Below, in pieces: positions 1 through 8,793 of a stretch of DNA of 64,000 nucleotides; position 1 is the stretch's first letter; each line of letters starts with the position of its first letter. Below the pieces are notes generated by a model. The model was not told where the DNA came from and searched no databases. It saw only the letters and a list, made by a program, of their open reading frames with translations. Origin of the DNA: Streptomyces coeruleorubidus. GTDB lineage: Bacteria > Actinomycetota > Actinomycetes > Streptomycetales > Streptomycetaceae. The position numbers and the translations under genes are program-made. The stretch is from positions 2,108,001-2,172,000 of the forward strand of contig NZ_CP118527.1 in assembly GCF_028885415.1 (NCBI RefSeq). Reading direction: 5' to 3'.

Positions 1-64
1 GCCCCTGACGGGCGGCTGACCAGGACGGACGGCGGGAGGCGGTGCGCACACCCCGTCCCGCACG

Positions 65-103
65 GCGAAGGCCCCGGTTCCTCAGCGGAACCGGGGCCTT
101 CGC
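65..103. terminator. Stem-loop terminator, probably bidirectional
   Basis: A perfect 17-bp inverted repeat (65-81 and 87-103) surrounds a 5-base loop. It sits just past the stop of the minus-strand I78 gene. There is no clear U tract, as is common in Streptomyces. Bases 1-60 hold no reading frame that I can assign. Confidence 0.75.
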
Positions 104-109
104 GGTGTC

Positions 110-325
110 TCAGCCCTTCCAGGCCCGCGCCACCCGGCCGCCCTTCACCTCGAAGTTCAGTCGGCCCACGCGGTACTCCATCGTGATGATCGCCCCCGGC
201 GGCAGCGAGCGCACCGTCGACCAGCCGCGCTCACGCGCGAGGTGTTCGGCCCGGCCGGCCTCCAGGCCGACATAGGTGTCCGGGCTGTCGTCGGGTTCCG
301 CGGAAGGTGTCGGAATCGGTGCCAT
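110..325 (-). CDS. I78-family peptidase inhibitor
   Basis: A 71-residue protein with the I78 inhibitor pattern: a Gly near the start of the domain, an Ala-Arg-x-x-Gly-Trp segment, a T-x-E-Y-R stretch followed by R-L-N-F, and a hydrophobic C-terminal strand. Members of this family inhibit serine peptidases through a small potato-inhibitor-like fold. No signal peptide is visible, so an intracellular role is likely unless the start is wrong. The gene is followed by a strong hairpin and is divergent from ctaD. The ATG at 325 is the only good start, and no strong ribosome binding site precedes it. Confidence 0.75.
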   Translation of the reverse strand: MAPIPTPSAEPDDSPDTYVGLEAGRAEHLARERGWSTVRSLPPGAIITMEYRVGRLNFEVKGGRVARAWKG

Positions 326-756
326 GCCGCCACGCTATGTCGTGCCCGGCGACCACGGAAGTCCGGGCCGGTAACCCTTGCCTCTGTCCTTCCCCTGTCA
401 CGCTTCTGTCACAAGATCACGACAGGTGTTTCGGATGCTGTCCGTCACACGGACGAGCGGTTTCCTAGGCCTTCCGCAGGCATTCGATCGCAATTTCCGC
501 GTGTCACATGGGCCCATGGAAAAGCCCGGCGGAGAGTTCCGGGAGAAGTGACCTGGGGGCCCCATTCCATTCCGGCGCCGCACCGGGCCGGCTCAGCCGC
601 CGCCGCACAGGAAATGCATGGCTTCGGCACGCAGAGGCCGGTACGCCCCCTGTCGGAGCGCTCGGTGACGCGAGCATCATGGCGTGAGCTCGCGGGTGAC
701 GTGTGGCGCGGGCTTCGGCGGGCCCGGCACGCGATGAGCGAAGGGGCGAGCGAGCG
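326..756. other. Divergent intergenic region upstream of ctaD
   Basis: About 430 bases without a convincing gene. It must carry the promoters for the I78 gene (left) and ctaD (right). A close direct repeat TGTCAC lies at about 396-401 and 407-412. An AAGGGG ribosome binding site lies at 741-746, ten bases before the ctaD ATG. Open frames here have poor codon bias and I treat them as spurious. Confidence 0.5.
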
Positions 757-2448
757 ATGGGGACGCAGACCGTACAGGCGACGACGCGGCCCGTGCCGAG
801 GAGGAAGCACGGGCAGGTGGTGCTCGACTGGCTGACCACGACGGACCACAAGAAGATCGGTCACCTCTACCTGATCACGTCCTTCGTGTTCTTCCTGATC
901 GCCGGAGTGATGGCGCTGCTGATGCGCGCCGAGCTGGCCCGCCCCGGACTGCAGATCATCACCAACGAGCAGTTCAATCAGGCGTTCACGCTGCACGGCA
1001 CGATCATGCTGCTGCTGTTCGCGACGCCGACCTTCGCGGGCTTCGCGAACGAGCTGATGCCGTTGCAGATCGGCGCGCCCGACGTCGCCTTCCCACGGCT
1101 GAACATGCTCTCGTACTGGCTGTTCCTGTTCGGCGGGCTGATCGTGCTGGGCTCGCTGCTGGTGCCGTCGGGCCCGGCGGACTTCGGCTGGTTCGCCTAC
1201 GCCCCGCTGAACAGCGCCGAACGCTCGCCGGGCATCGGCGCCGACCTGTGGATCATGGGGCTGGCGCTCGCCGGCTTCGGCACGATCCTCGGCGCGGTCA
1301 ATTTCGTCACGACCATCATCGGGATGCGCGCCCCGGGCATGACGATGTTCCGGATGCCGATCTTCACCTGGAACACCCTGTTCACCTCGATCCTGATCCT
1401 CATGGCGTTCCCGGTGCTCGCGGCGGCGCTGCTGTGCCTGGAGTCGGACCGGCGGTTCGGCTCGCACATCTTCGACGCGACCAACGGTGGGGCGATCCTG
1501 TGGCAGCACCTGTTCTGGTTCTTCGGGCACCCCGAGGTGTACATCATCGCGCTGCCGTTCTTCGGCATCGTCACGGAGATCATCCCGGTCTTCAGCCGCA
1601 AGCCGATGTTCGGCTATCTGACGCTGGTCGGCGCGACGATGGCGATCACCGGCCTGTCGGTGGTGGTGTGGGCGCACCACATGTTCGCCACGGGCGCGGT
1701 ACTGCTGCCGTTCTTCTCCTTCATGACCTTCCTGATCGCGGTGCCGACCGGTGTGAAGTTCTTCAACTGGATCGGCACCATGATCAAGGGCTCGCTGTCC
1801 TTCGAGACGCCGATGCTGTGGGCGACGGGCTTCCTGGTGACGTTCCTGCTCGGCGGGCTGACCGGGGTGATCCTGGCGTCGCCGCCGCTGGACTTCCACG
1901 TGACGGACACGTACTTCGTCGTGGCGCACTTCCACTACGTCGTCTTCGGCACCGTCGTCTTCGCGATCTTCGCCGGCTTCTACTTCTGGTGGCCGAAGTT
2001 CACCGGGAAGATGCTCGACGAGCGGCTCGGCAAGATCCAGTTCTGGACGCTCTTCGTCGGCTTCCACACCACGTTCCTGGTGCAGCACTGGCTGGGCGCC
2101 GAGGGCATGCCCCGCCGGTACGCGGACTACCTCGCCGCGGACGGGTTCACGGCGCTCAACACCGTCTCGACGATCGGCGCGTTCCTGCTCGGCATGTCGA
2201 CGCTGCCGTTCCTCTACAACGTGTGGAAGACCGCCAAGTACGGCGAGAAGGTCGAGGCCGACGACCCCTGGGGCTACGGCCGTTCCCTGGAGTGGGCGAC
2301 CTCGTGCCCGCCGCCCCGGCACAACTTCACGACGCTGCCCCGGATCCGGTCGGAGTCGCCGGCGTTCGACCTGCACCATCCGCAGTACGCGGCGGTGACT
2401 GCGCAGCCCGAGCCAAAGCCCCATCAAGCCGGTCGCGAGTCCTCTTGA
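757..2448 (+). CDS. ctaD: Cytochrome c oxidase subunit I (aa3 type)
   Basis: The 563-residue heme-copper oxidase catalytic subunit of the aa3 terminal oxidase, which reduces O2 to water and pumps protons in the membrane. It starts [11 protein letters not shown], as actinobacterial CtaD does. It carries the HGTIM segment (low-spin heme ligand), the [14 protein letters not shown] segment (CuB histidine and cross-linked tyrosine), WAHHMF, and HFHYVVFG, with about 12 membrane spans. The ATG at 757 was chosen because AAGGGG lies ten bases upstream; an earlier GTG at 703 has none. No ctaC, ctaE or qcr genes are adjacent, so this is probably a second, stand-alone copy. Its last 122 bases overlap the convergent WYL regulator. 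Confidence 0.95.
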   Translation: MGTQTVQATTRPVPRRKHGQVVLDWLTTTDHKKIGHLYLITSFVFFLIAGVMALLMRAELARPGLQIITNEQFNQAFTLHGTIMLLLFATPTFAGFANELMPLQIGAPDVAFPRLNMLSYWLFLFGGLIVLGSLLVPSGPADFGWFAYAPLNSAERSPGIGADLWIMGLALAGFGTILGAVNFVTTIIGMRAPGMTMFRMPIFTWNTLFTSILILMAFPVLAAALLCLESDRRFGSHIFDATNGGAILWQHLFWFFGHPEVYIIALPFFGIVTEIIPVFSRKPMFGYLTLVGATMAITGLSVVVWAHHMFATGAVLLPFFSFMTFLIAVPTGVKFFNWIGTMIKGSLSFETPMLWATGFLVTFLLGGLTGVILASPPLDFHVTDTYFVVAHFHYVVFGTVVFAIFAGFYFWWPKFTGKMLDERLGKIQFWTLFVGFHTTFLVQHWLGAEGMPRRYADYLAADGFTALNTVSTIGAFLLGMSTLPFLYNVWKTAKYGEKVEADDPWGYGRSLEWATSCPPPRHNFTTLPRIRSESPAFDLHHPQYAAVTAQPEPKPHQAGRESS

Positions 2449-3367
2449 TCGCCTCGATCAGCCCGTCGGGTTCGAGCACCTCGAACTCGAAGCCCAGCAT
2501 CATCACGTGGATCACCATCACGTCGAGGCTCCCGGCGCCGCAGCGCAGCAGGCAGCTGTCCGGGCCCTCCGCCTCCAGCACCCCGGCGCTGGGCGAGATG
2601 TGCGCGGCGGCCTCCTCCAGGGGCGCCAGGAGCCGCACGACGGCGTGGGTGGCGTACACGCGTGTGGAGACGCCCTGGGAGACGTAGGCGGCGAGGTCCT
2701 CGGCGGGCGACTCGCGCGGCTGGAAGTGCGGGCCGTGCGGTGGCCTGGGCGTGATGCGGTCCACGCGGAACGTGCGCCAGTCCGCCCGGTCAAGGTCCCA
2801 GGCGACCAGGTACCAGCGGCGCTCGGTGCACACCAGGCGGTGTGGTTCGACACTGCGGCGGCTCGTGGTGCCGTCGTGGCCGCGGTACTCGAAGCGCAGG
2901 CGCTCGGCGTCCCGGCAGAGGTGGGCGAGCTCCGTCAGCACGGCCGGGTCGACGGCGTCGGGCAGGGGGCCGCGCAGCATCGGCACGGTGAAGGCGTTGA
3001 GGGCGCCCACGCGGCGGCGCAGCCGGTCGGGCAGCACCTGTTCCAGTTTGGCCAGGGCCCGTACCGAGGTCTCGCCGATGCCCTCGATGCCCTGCCCGGC
3101 CGCCGTGCGCAGCCCGATCGCCACGGCGACGGCCTCGTCGTCGTCCAGGAGCAGCGGCGGCAGCTCGGCGCCCGCGCCCAGCTGGTAGCCGCCGCCCGTG
3201 CCGGGGCTGGCGTTGACCGGGTAGCCGAGTTCGCGCAGCCGGTCCACGTCCCGGCGCAGGGTGCGGGCACTGACGCCGAGCCGCTGCGCCAGGTCGGGGC
3301 CGGACCACTCGCGGTGGGCCTGGAGCAGGGACAGCAGGCGCAGCAGGCGTGCCGAGGTCTCCAACAT
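2327..3367 (-). CDS. WYL-domain transcriptional regulator (YafY/PafC-like)
   Basis: The 346-residue protein has an N-terminal HTH_11/DeoR-like winged helix (about residues 1-60, with the pattern [19 protein letters not shown]). A WYL domain follows at about 135-220, containing the RWYLVAWD segment, and then the WCX C-terminal extension. WYL proteins are thought to sense nucleic-acid or nucleotide ligands, and several act in the DNA damage response. The last 40 residues beyond the WCX region are proline/alanine rich and lie antisense to the end of ctaD, so the natural stop may have been lost. It starts at an ATG and stands alone. Confidence 0.88.
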   Translation of the reverse strand: MLETSARLLRLLSLLQAHREWSGPDLAQRLGVSARTLRRDVDRLRELGYPVNASPGTGGGYQLGAGAELPPLLLDDDEAVAVAIGLRTAAGQGIEGIGETSVRALAKLEQVLPDRLRRRVGALNAFTVPMLRGPLPDAVDPAVLTELAHLCRDAERLRFEYRGHDGTTSRRSVEPHRLVCTERRWYLVAWDLDRADWRTFRVDRITPRPPHGPHFQPRESPAEDLAAYVSQGVSTRVYATHAVVRLLAPLEEAAAHISPSAGVLEAEGPDSCLLRCGAGSLDVMVIHVMMLGFEFEVLEPDGLIEAIKRTRDRLDGALARAAQSPPRTADGAGRTPATPTGSGAAS

Positions 3368-3406
3368 GGGGGCGAGTCTGCCAGCCCTCGCGGACAGCCG
3401 CTGTCC

Positions 3407-4693
3407 TCAAGGCTCGTAGGCCAGTTGGGGGACGTCGAAGCAGGTGCGGTTCATGTCCCCCTGGGCCACCCAGCCCTTGCCGTCCCGCCAGCGGGCCACC
3501 GACAGGCAGGTCCGGCTGGTCCTCGGCGGCTCGGCGCGCCGCTCGAACCCGACGGGCAGGAGCAGTCCGCCCGCGGTGTATCCGTCGCTGCGGTTCATGT
3601 AGGCGTCGACGCACGCGGGCGTGATGCCCGTCCTCGCGCAGGACTTGGCGGCGTCCGTGAACCACCGGGCGGCCGCCCAGCCCTCCAGTTGCCACTGCGA
3701 GTGCGTCTTCAGGTCCTTCGTCGCCTCGCGGAACTCCCGTACGGCCGGGTGGCCGGTGTCGTCGTAGTTGCGGCTGGAGCCGGTCGCCCAGAGGGCGTTG
3801 CGGCAGCGCGGGGCGTCCTTGTAGGCGTCGGCGACGGTGGACGTCCAGTTCTGCACGTTGGTCACCTTGGCGGTGACGTCGGCGCCGACCTCGTCCATGG
3901 CCTGGCACAGCCGGGCGTTGCCGTGGCTGTCGATGGCGTCGAAGACGAGGTCGGCGCCCTGTTCCTTCAGGTCGGCGGCGACGGCGCGGAAGTTGGGCAG
4001 GGCGAAGTCGACCTGCTCGGTGACGACCTTGTAGCCCTCGGCGCGCAGGCCCCGTTCGACGAGCCGGGCGTAGGCGGCGGACGCGGACTGGTTGTAGGAG
4101 ACGACGGCGGCGGTCCGGGCGCCGTGCTCGCGTGCGAAGTAGCGGTAGACCTCGGTGCCGCCGTAGAGCTTGCCGTCCCAGCCGGTGGTGCCGTCGCGCG
4201 GCGCGCGGCTGCCGTAGATGCCGTAGAGGTGCGGGTAGGTGTCGTAGGCGCTGCCGATGGGCTGGCCTCCGATGTCGGGCACGCGCGCGCGTGAGACGCG
4301 GGAGGCGCCCGCGTAGTCCAGGGCGGTGGTGGCGACCAGGGCGACCACCTTGTCCTCCTCGACCAGGCGGTGCACGCACTCGTTGTTGCCGACGCCGCTG
4401 CCGCCGTCGTCGCACAGGCGCACCTGAACGCGGCGGCCGTCTATGCCCCCGCGCGCGTTGAGCCGGTCGAACCACGCCTTGGCACCGTCGCGCGGGCCGG
4501 TGAAGGCGGCGCCGCCGACCGGGCTGGTGGCGCTGGCGATGATGCCGACCCGCAAGGGCGCGGCGTCGCGGGGCGCGGGGGTGCGGTCGTCGTGCTCGAA
4601 GTCGCTCTCCGGGAGCCGGCTGCCGCAGGCCGCGCTCAGGGCGAGCAGCAGCACCGCGGCGAGGGCTTCAGCAGCCCGGGACCGGCGACGCAT
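3407..4693 (-). CDS. ABC transporter substrate-binding lipoprotein, branched-chain amino acid type
   Basis: The 428-residue protein opens with an arginine-rich n-region, a hydrophobic stretch and a lipobox LSAAC (Cys23), so it should be a membrane-anchored lipoprotein. The rest resembles the type I periplasmic binding fold of LivJ-like receptors (Peripl_BP_6), with an early RVGIIA strand and a DGRRVQVRLCDDGG segment typical of the family. Its start overlaps the end of the upstream lipoprotein gene by 26 bases, so the two are probably co-translated. The divergent liv permease and ATPase genes about 700 bases away are its likely partners. The substrate cannot be read from the sequence. Confidence 0.85.
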   Translation of the reverse strand: MRRRSRAAEALAAVLLLALSAACGSRLPESDFEHDDRTPAPRDAAPLRVGIIASATSPVGGAAFTGPRDGAKAWFDRLNARGGIDGRRVQVRLCDDGGSGVGNNECVHRLVEEDKVVALVATTALDYAGASRVSRARVPDIGGQPIGSAYDTYPHLYGIYGSRAPRDGTTGWDGKLYGGTEVYRYFAREHGARTAAVVSYNQSASAAYARLVERGLRAEGYKVVTEQVDFALPNFRAVAADLKEQGADLVFDAIDSHGNARLCQAMDEVGADVTAKVTNVQNWTSTVADAYKDAPRCRNALWATGSSRNYDDTGHPAVREFREATKDLKTHSQWQLEGWAAARWFTDAAKSCARTGITPACVDAYMNRSDGYTAGGLLLPVGFERRAEPPRTSRTCLSVARWRDGKGWVAQGDMNRTCFDVPQLAYEP

Positions 4694-5231
4694 TGCCGCT
4701 CAGTTGCACCAGCGCGCACAGCGCCTTGGCGGACACCTTCCAGGTGCCGTCCTGCTCGACGGCCGTACCGGAGGCGTCCGGCAGGGCGGTGGCGCCCTTC
4801 AGGGTGAGCGTGTAGGTCACGTCCGCCTCGGTCGCCGAGGTGAACTCGATCTTGGTGACCTTCGCCTGGACCTGCCTGCCGCGTTCGTCACCGCTGAAGG
4901 CCTCAAGGACGGGGCCCATCCGGTCGCCGTTCTCCAGGAGGGCCTGCTTGTCCTGCGTCGAGGTCTTCGGATCGAAGAACTTCTCCCAGTTCTGCCTGAT
5001 CTCCCGCTCGGCCGCGGCACGGTCCGCCGGCGCGCTGGCCGGTGCGGTCGCGGTCCGATCCACGGTCGGTTGGGGCGGCGTGGCCTCGCCGCCCCCGCCA
5101 TTGTCGTCGCCACATGCCGCGAGGGCCGGGGCGAGGGCCAGGACCAGGGCGGCCGTGATCGCCGTACCCCGTCCCGCGGCTCGTGGGCCCCGTGTCGCGT
5201 TCCCCCGCCTGAGGTCGCTGCCGAGAACCAT
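4668..5231 (-). CDS. Small lipoprotein of unknown function
   Basis: I chose the ATG at 5231, giving 187 residues. Upstream starts only add sequence without a signal-peptide pattern. The N-terminus has basic residues, a hydrophobic run and the lipobox LAAC (Cys40), then an acidic/proline linker and a compact domain. That domain has the feel of a low-molecular-weight mycobacterial/Streptomyces lipoprotein (an NTF2-like or LppX-like fold is possible). It overlaps the downstream binding-protein gene, which suggests a role at the surface alongside the importer. I do not recognise a specific family. Confidence 0.75.
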   Translation of the reverse strand: MVLGSDLRRGNATRGPRAAGRGTAITAALVLALAPALAACGDDNGGGGEATPPQPTVDRTATAPASAPADRAAAEREIRQNWEKFFDPKTSTQDKQALLENGDRMGPVLEAFSGDERGRQVQAKVTKIEFTSATEADVTYTLTLKGATALPDASGTAVEQDGTWKVSAKALCALVQLSGNASPVPGC

Positions 5232-5374
5232 CTGGCTCACCACCGGGTGTCGGTCCGGGCCATGTGCGCCCGGTGCTTTCAGGGTCAGCTTCCAAGGGGC
5301 ATAGTGCAAGCGATCGGCGGACTTGAACAGGCGGCCAGGCGCGTGCCCGGACAACCGACGTGTGGGAGCCAGCG

Positions 5375-5863
5375 ATGCGGACAAGCCGACTGCGGACCGT
5401 GCATCCCGTCCTCTGGGCCGGCTGGGTGGCGCTGGCCGCCGGCGCGGTGCTGTGCGTCGTCGGCTGGTACGGCGTCTCCGGGGAGCGCTTCGCCGAACGG
5501 CAGCTGCCCTACCTGGCCTCCTGCACGGTCCCCGGCGCTGCGCTGATCATCTCCGGGGCGGTGCTGCTGGCCCACGGGCGGAGCTCGATCGCCGCCGCGC
5601 GCGTGGAGGAGCTGTACGGCCTGCTGGTCGCGGCCGGGCCCGACGATGCCGGTCAGCCGGCCGCCGAGACCGGGCAGGCCGCCCTCGCCCCCCTCGCGGT
5701 CAGCGGCGAGCTGCGGATGGTGCCCGGCGGCACGCTGTGGCACCGCGCGGACTGCCCGCTGGTCGCGGGGAAGGCGGAGGCGGTTCCGGTGGACTCCAAG
5801 CTGGTGACGAGCGGCGAGCTGGGCCCGTGCCCGATCTGCGAGCCCGCCGAAGAGACCGACTGA
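5375..5863 (+). CDS. Small membrane protein with a C-terminal cysteine/histidine motif
   Basis: The ATG at 5375 has GGGAG seven bases upstream; the GTG at 5360 lies before that site. The 162-residue product has two hydrophobic spans (roughly residues 12-35 and 50-68). A soluble tail ends with the pattern WHRADCPL ... PCPICEP, which looks like a zinc-binding knuckle. It lies 9 bases before the liv permease gene on the same strand, so it is probably in that operon. I do not recognise the family. It may be an accessory or assembly factor for the importer, but that is inference from position only. Confidence 0.7.
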   Translation: MRTSRLRTVHPVLWAGWVALAAGAVLCVVGWYGVSGERFAERQLPYLASCTVPGAALIISGAVLLAHGRSSIAAARVEELYGLLVAAGPDDAGQPAAETGQAALAPLAVSGELRMVPGGTLWHRADCPLVAGKAEAVPVDSKLVTSGELGPCPICEPAEETD

Positions 5864-5872
5864 GCCCGGCCG

Positions 5873-8377
5873 ATGTCCTCCCTGACGTACGACCTCACCC
5901 TGGCCGGCCTGGCGGTCGGCAGCGCGGCGGCGCTGACCGGGATCGGCCTGATCGTGACGTACCGGGCGACCGGGGTGCTGAACTTCGCGCACGGCGCGAT
6001 CGCGATGGTGTGCGCCTACGCGCTGCGGCAGTGCGTGGTCGAGTGGGGCTGGCCGCTGTGGCTCGGGGCCGCGGTGACACTGCTGGTGCTGGCGCCGGGG
6101 CTGGGTGTCGTACTGGAACGGTTCGTCTTCCGGCCCCTGGCGGTTCTCGGCGGTGACCCGGCGCAGACGCTGGTGGCGTCCATCGGGGTGTTCGTGCTGC
6201 TCGTGGGCGGTGCGGCGCTGCTGTGGGGGCAGGGAGCACGGGACGACGCGCCGGAGCTGGTGCCGGACGAGCCGTGGGGGCAGCTGGCGGTGGTGCTGGT
6301 GCTGGCCGCCGGGGTCGCGGCGGTCGTCCGCTGGACGCGGTTCGGGCGGGAGCTGCGGGCCGTGGTCGACGACCGGCAGCTCGCCGTGCTGGGCGGCATC
6401 GACGCGGACCGGGTCGCGGCGGCGGGCTGGGCGTTCGGCTCCTTCACGGCGGGCCTGACCGGCGTACTGCTGGCACCGTACGTGCGTCTGGACCCGTACG
6501 GGCTGCCGCTGCTGGTGATGGAGGTCGTGGCGGTCGCGGTGGCCGCGCGGATGCGGAGCCTGCCGGTCGCGGTGGGGGTGGCGCTGGGCGTCGGTGTGGC
6601 GCAGAGCCAGCTCACGCGGCTGCACCCGTCCGGGTGGGGCGCGCCGCTGCTCCAGGCGGCCGGCACGAACCTGTTCGTCGTCGCCCTGCTCGTCGCGGCC
6701 CTGGTCCTGCCGGGTGTGGGCACGCGTGACGCGCTGCCGCGCACCGCCACCGCCCGGGTTCCGACACCGCCCGGCGCGTGGCTCGTGGCGGCCGTGCTGT
6801 TCCTGCTGCCGCTGGGTCTGGCGGGCCGGGACCTGCACACCTCGATCCAGGTGCCGGCGCTGGCCGTCGTCCTGCTGTCCTTGGTCGTGGTCACCGGCCG
6901 CGGCGGCCAGATCTCGCTGGGGCAGGCGGCGTACGCGGGTCTGGGCGCCCTGTTCACCGCGCTGCTGGCGGCGGGCCGCTTCCCGGGCCTGCCGGACATG
7001 CCGGAGCTGGCGGCCCTCGCGGTGGCGGTCGTCCTGGTGGCACCGCTCGGCCTGCTCACGGGCTGGCCGGCGATCGGCCGCCGGGGCCTGGCGCTGGCGC
7101 TGGCGACGTTCGCCGTCGGCGTGGGCGTGAGCCGCTTCGTCTTCGCCCAGCCGTACGCCACGGCGGGCCTGTCGCTGGGCCGCCCGGCGGGTTTCGAAGG
7201 GGACCGCGCGTACTACGTCCTGGAACTGCTCCTGCTGGCGGTGGCGTTGCTGGCGGCGCACGGGCTGCGCCGGGGGCGGACGGGCCGGGCCCTCGCGGCC
7301 ATGCGGGACCACGAGGCGGGGGCGCAGGCGGCGGGCGTCCCGGTGCCGTCCCTCAAGCTGCTCGCCTTCGTCGCGGGCGCCGCGCTCGCCGCACTGGGCG
7401 GCGGCATGCTCGGCATGGGCCTGCGTGCCTTCGACCCCGCCGCCTACGACCCGGTGCGCGGTCTGCTGTGGTTCGCGGCGGTCGTGGTGCTGGGCGCCGA
7501 CAGCACCCTCGGCGCCCTCGCCGCCGCGGCCCTCCTGGTCGGCCTGGACGCGGGCACGCGCGGTGGCGTGGCAGCCGCCCTGATCGGCGTCCTGGCGGTC
7601 CTCGTGGGCCGCTTCCCCGGCGGCCCGTACGAGGCCCTGCGGACAGCGGCGGAACGCCTGCGCCTGCGCCGCGGCGCACCGGCCCTCACACCGGTGGGAG
7701 CCCGGGCCCGCGGGCTGCTGCGCCCGGCGGAGCCGCGGGCGGCCCGGAGGGCGCCCGTGCCGACGGGGGCGACGGCGACCGGCGTGATGCGGGGGGCGGA
7801 AGGCACGGGGGCGGCCGGACGACGCGAGCCCCGAAGCGGCGAGGGGGGCACGGAGCGCGGCCCCTCGGGCCCGGCCTCCCAACGCCCGCCGGTCGCCTCG
7901 GCGGACGGGACGCACGGGCCCGCCCCGGCGGACCGCCACGGCTCACCCGACACGGCACGCCCGGGCGGCAGCCGTCCGTCGGCCCCCAAGCCGCCACGGC
8001 AGCGCGCACCGCCGCCGAGCCCGTCCCGGGCGCCCCGCCGCGTGCGGCAGCGCCGCCGGGGGCGCCCCGACCATCCACCGGCCCGGCCACCACAGCCTCC
8101 CCCGTCCTCACCGCCCGCCGCCTGCACGCCCACTACGGCGGCTTCACCGCCCTCGACGGGGTCGACCTGGACCTCTCCCCCGGGCGGATCACCGCGGTCG
8201 TGGGCCCCAACGGAGCCGGAAAGAGCACCCTGTTCCACTGTCTGGCCGGGACACTGCGGCCCGCGCGCGGGTCGGTGCGCCTCGGCGGGCGGGACATCAC
8301 CGCCCTGCCCGCGCACGCCCGCACCCGGCTCGGTGTCGCGCGGACCTTCCAGCAACTGGCCGTCTTCCCGTCGCTGA
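5873..8377 (+). CDS. Branched-chain amino acid type ABC permease, LivH-LivM fusion
   Basis: A single chain joins two permease domains. Residues 1 to about 285 are LivH-like (GIGLIVTYRATGVLNFAHGA, the family signature near the N-terminus). Residues about 300-590 are LivM-like (GRGGQISLGQAAYAGLGA, with RALAAMRDHEAGAQAAGVPV, the cytoplasmic coupling loop). The rest, about residues 600-750, is a proline/arginine/glycine linker. Beyond about 8060 this frame reads out of phase with the LivG ATPase, so the nominal stop at 8377 is probably not the natural end. A one-base deletion or a -1 frameshift between about 7720 and 8070 would give one LivH-LivM-LivG protein of about 970 residues. Confidence 0.8.
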   Translation: MSSLTYDLTLAGLAVGSAAALTGIGLIVTYRATGVLNFAHGAIAMVCAYALRQCVVEWGWPLWLGAAVTLLVLAPGLGVVLERFVFRPLAVLGGDPAQTLVASIGVFVLLVGGAALLWGQGARDDAPELVPDEPWGQLAVVLVLAAGVAAVVRWTRFGRELRAVVDDRQLAVLGGIDADRVAAAGWAFGSFTAGLTGVLLAPYVRLDPYGLPLLVMEVVAVAVAARMRSLPVAVGVALGVGVAQSQLTRLHPSGWGAPLLQAAGTNLFVVALLVAALVLPGVGTRDALPRTATARVPTPPGAWLVAAVLFLLPLGLAGRDLHTSIQVPALAVVLLSLVVVTGRGGQISLGQAAYAGLGALFTALLAAGRFPGLPDMPELAALAVAVVLVAPLGLLTGWPAIGRRGLALALATFAVGVGVSRFVFAQPYATAGLSLGRPAGFEGDRAYYVLELLLLAVALLAAHGLRRGRTGRALAAMRDHEAGAQAAGVPVPSLKLLAFVAGAALAALGGGMLGMGLRAFDPAAYDPVRGLLWFAAVVVLGADSTLGALAAAALLVGLDAGTRGGVAAALIGVLAVLVGRFPGGPYEALRTAAERLRLRRGAPALTPVGARARGLLRPAEPRAARRAPVPTGATATGVMRGAEGTGAAGRREPRSGEGGTERGPSGPASQRPPVASADGTHGPAPADRHGSPDTARPGGSRPSAPKPPRQRAPPPSPSRAPRRVRQRRRGRPDHPPARPPQPPPSSPPAACTPTTAASPPSTGSTWTSPPGGSPRSWAPTEPERAPCSTVWPGHCGPRAGRCASAGGTSPPCPRTPAPGSVSRGPSSNWPSSRR

Positions 8378-8793
8378 CCGTGGCCGAGAACGTCCGGGTG
8401 GGCGCCGAACAGGGCCGGGTGACCGACCCGGGCGCCGTGGAGCGGACACTCAGGCTGCTCGGTCTCGACGGGCCGGTGCGGGCGCTGCCCGCCGCCGGGC
8501 TGCCCACGGGGACGCTGCGCCGCGTCGAACTGGCCCGGGCCCTCGCCGGCGCCCCGCGCGTCCTGCTGCTCGACGAGCCCGCCGCCGGCCTCGACACCAC
8601 CGAAGTGGCCGCTCTCGCCCGGGTCCTGAAGGCCCTGGCCGCCGACGGCACGGCCCTGCTCGTCGTCGAGCACGACCTGGACCTGGTCGCGGGCCTCGCC
8701 GACGTCGTGCATGTGATGACGGCTGGCCGGATCGTCGCCTCCGGCCCGCCCGAGCGCGTCCTGGACGCCCTGGGAACGGCGGCCGGGCGATGA
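8101..8793 (+). CDS. Branched-chain amino acid type ABC ATPase, LivG-like, no start codon of its own
   Basis: Begins at the first recognisable LivG residues; the frame lies -1 relative to the permease. It shows Walker A GPNGAGKST, a Q-loop RTFQQLAVF, a degenerate signature TGTLRRVELARAL, Walker B LLLLDEPAAGL and the H-loop VVEHDLDLV. I find no ATG or GTG in frame for hundreds of bases upstream. It must therefore be expressed by frameshifting from the permease, or the DNA carries a real or assembly one-base deletion. LivG proteins energise LivHM-type importers. The gene ends in an ATGA overlap with livF, which shows that translation through this frame matters. Confidence 0.72.
   Translation, partial: PVLTARRLHAHYGGFTALDGVDLDLSPGRITAVVGPNGAGKSTLFHCLAGTLRPARGSVRLGGRDITALPAHARTRLGVARTFQQLAVFPSLTVAENVRVGAEQGRVTDPGAVERTLRLLGLDGPVRALPAAGLPTGTLRRVELARALAGAPRVLLLDEPAAGLDTTEVAALARVLKALAADGTALLVVEHDLDLVAGLADVVHVMTAGRIVASGPPERVLDALGTAAGR

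Noticed and set aside
445..2427. Long minus-strand open frame opposite ctaD
   Set aside because: It is the antisense shadow of ctaD in GC-rich DNA, with composition (runs of Arg, Gln, Glu) unlike any protein and no binding site.
5285..7939. Very long minus-strand frame opposite the liv permease
   Set aside because: Shadow of the permease; low-complexity Arg/Gln/Ala composition.
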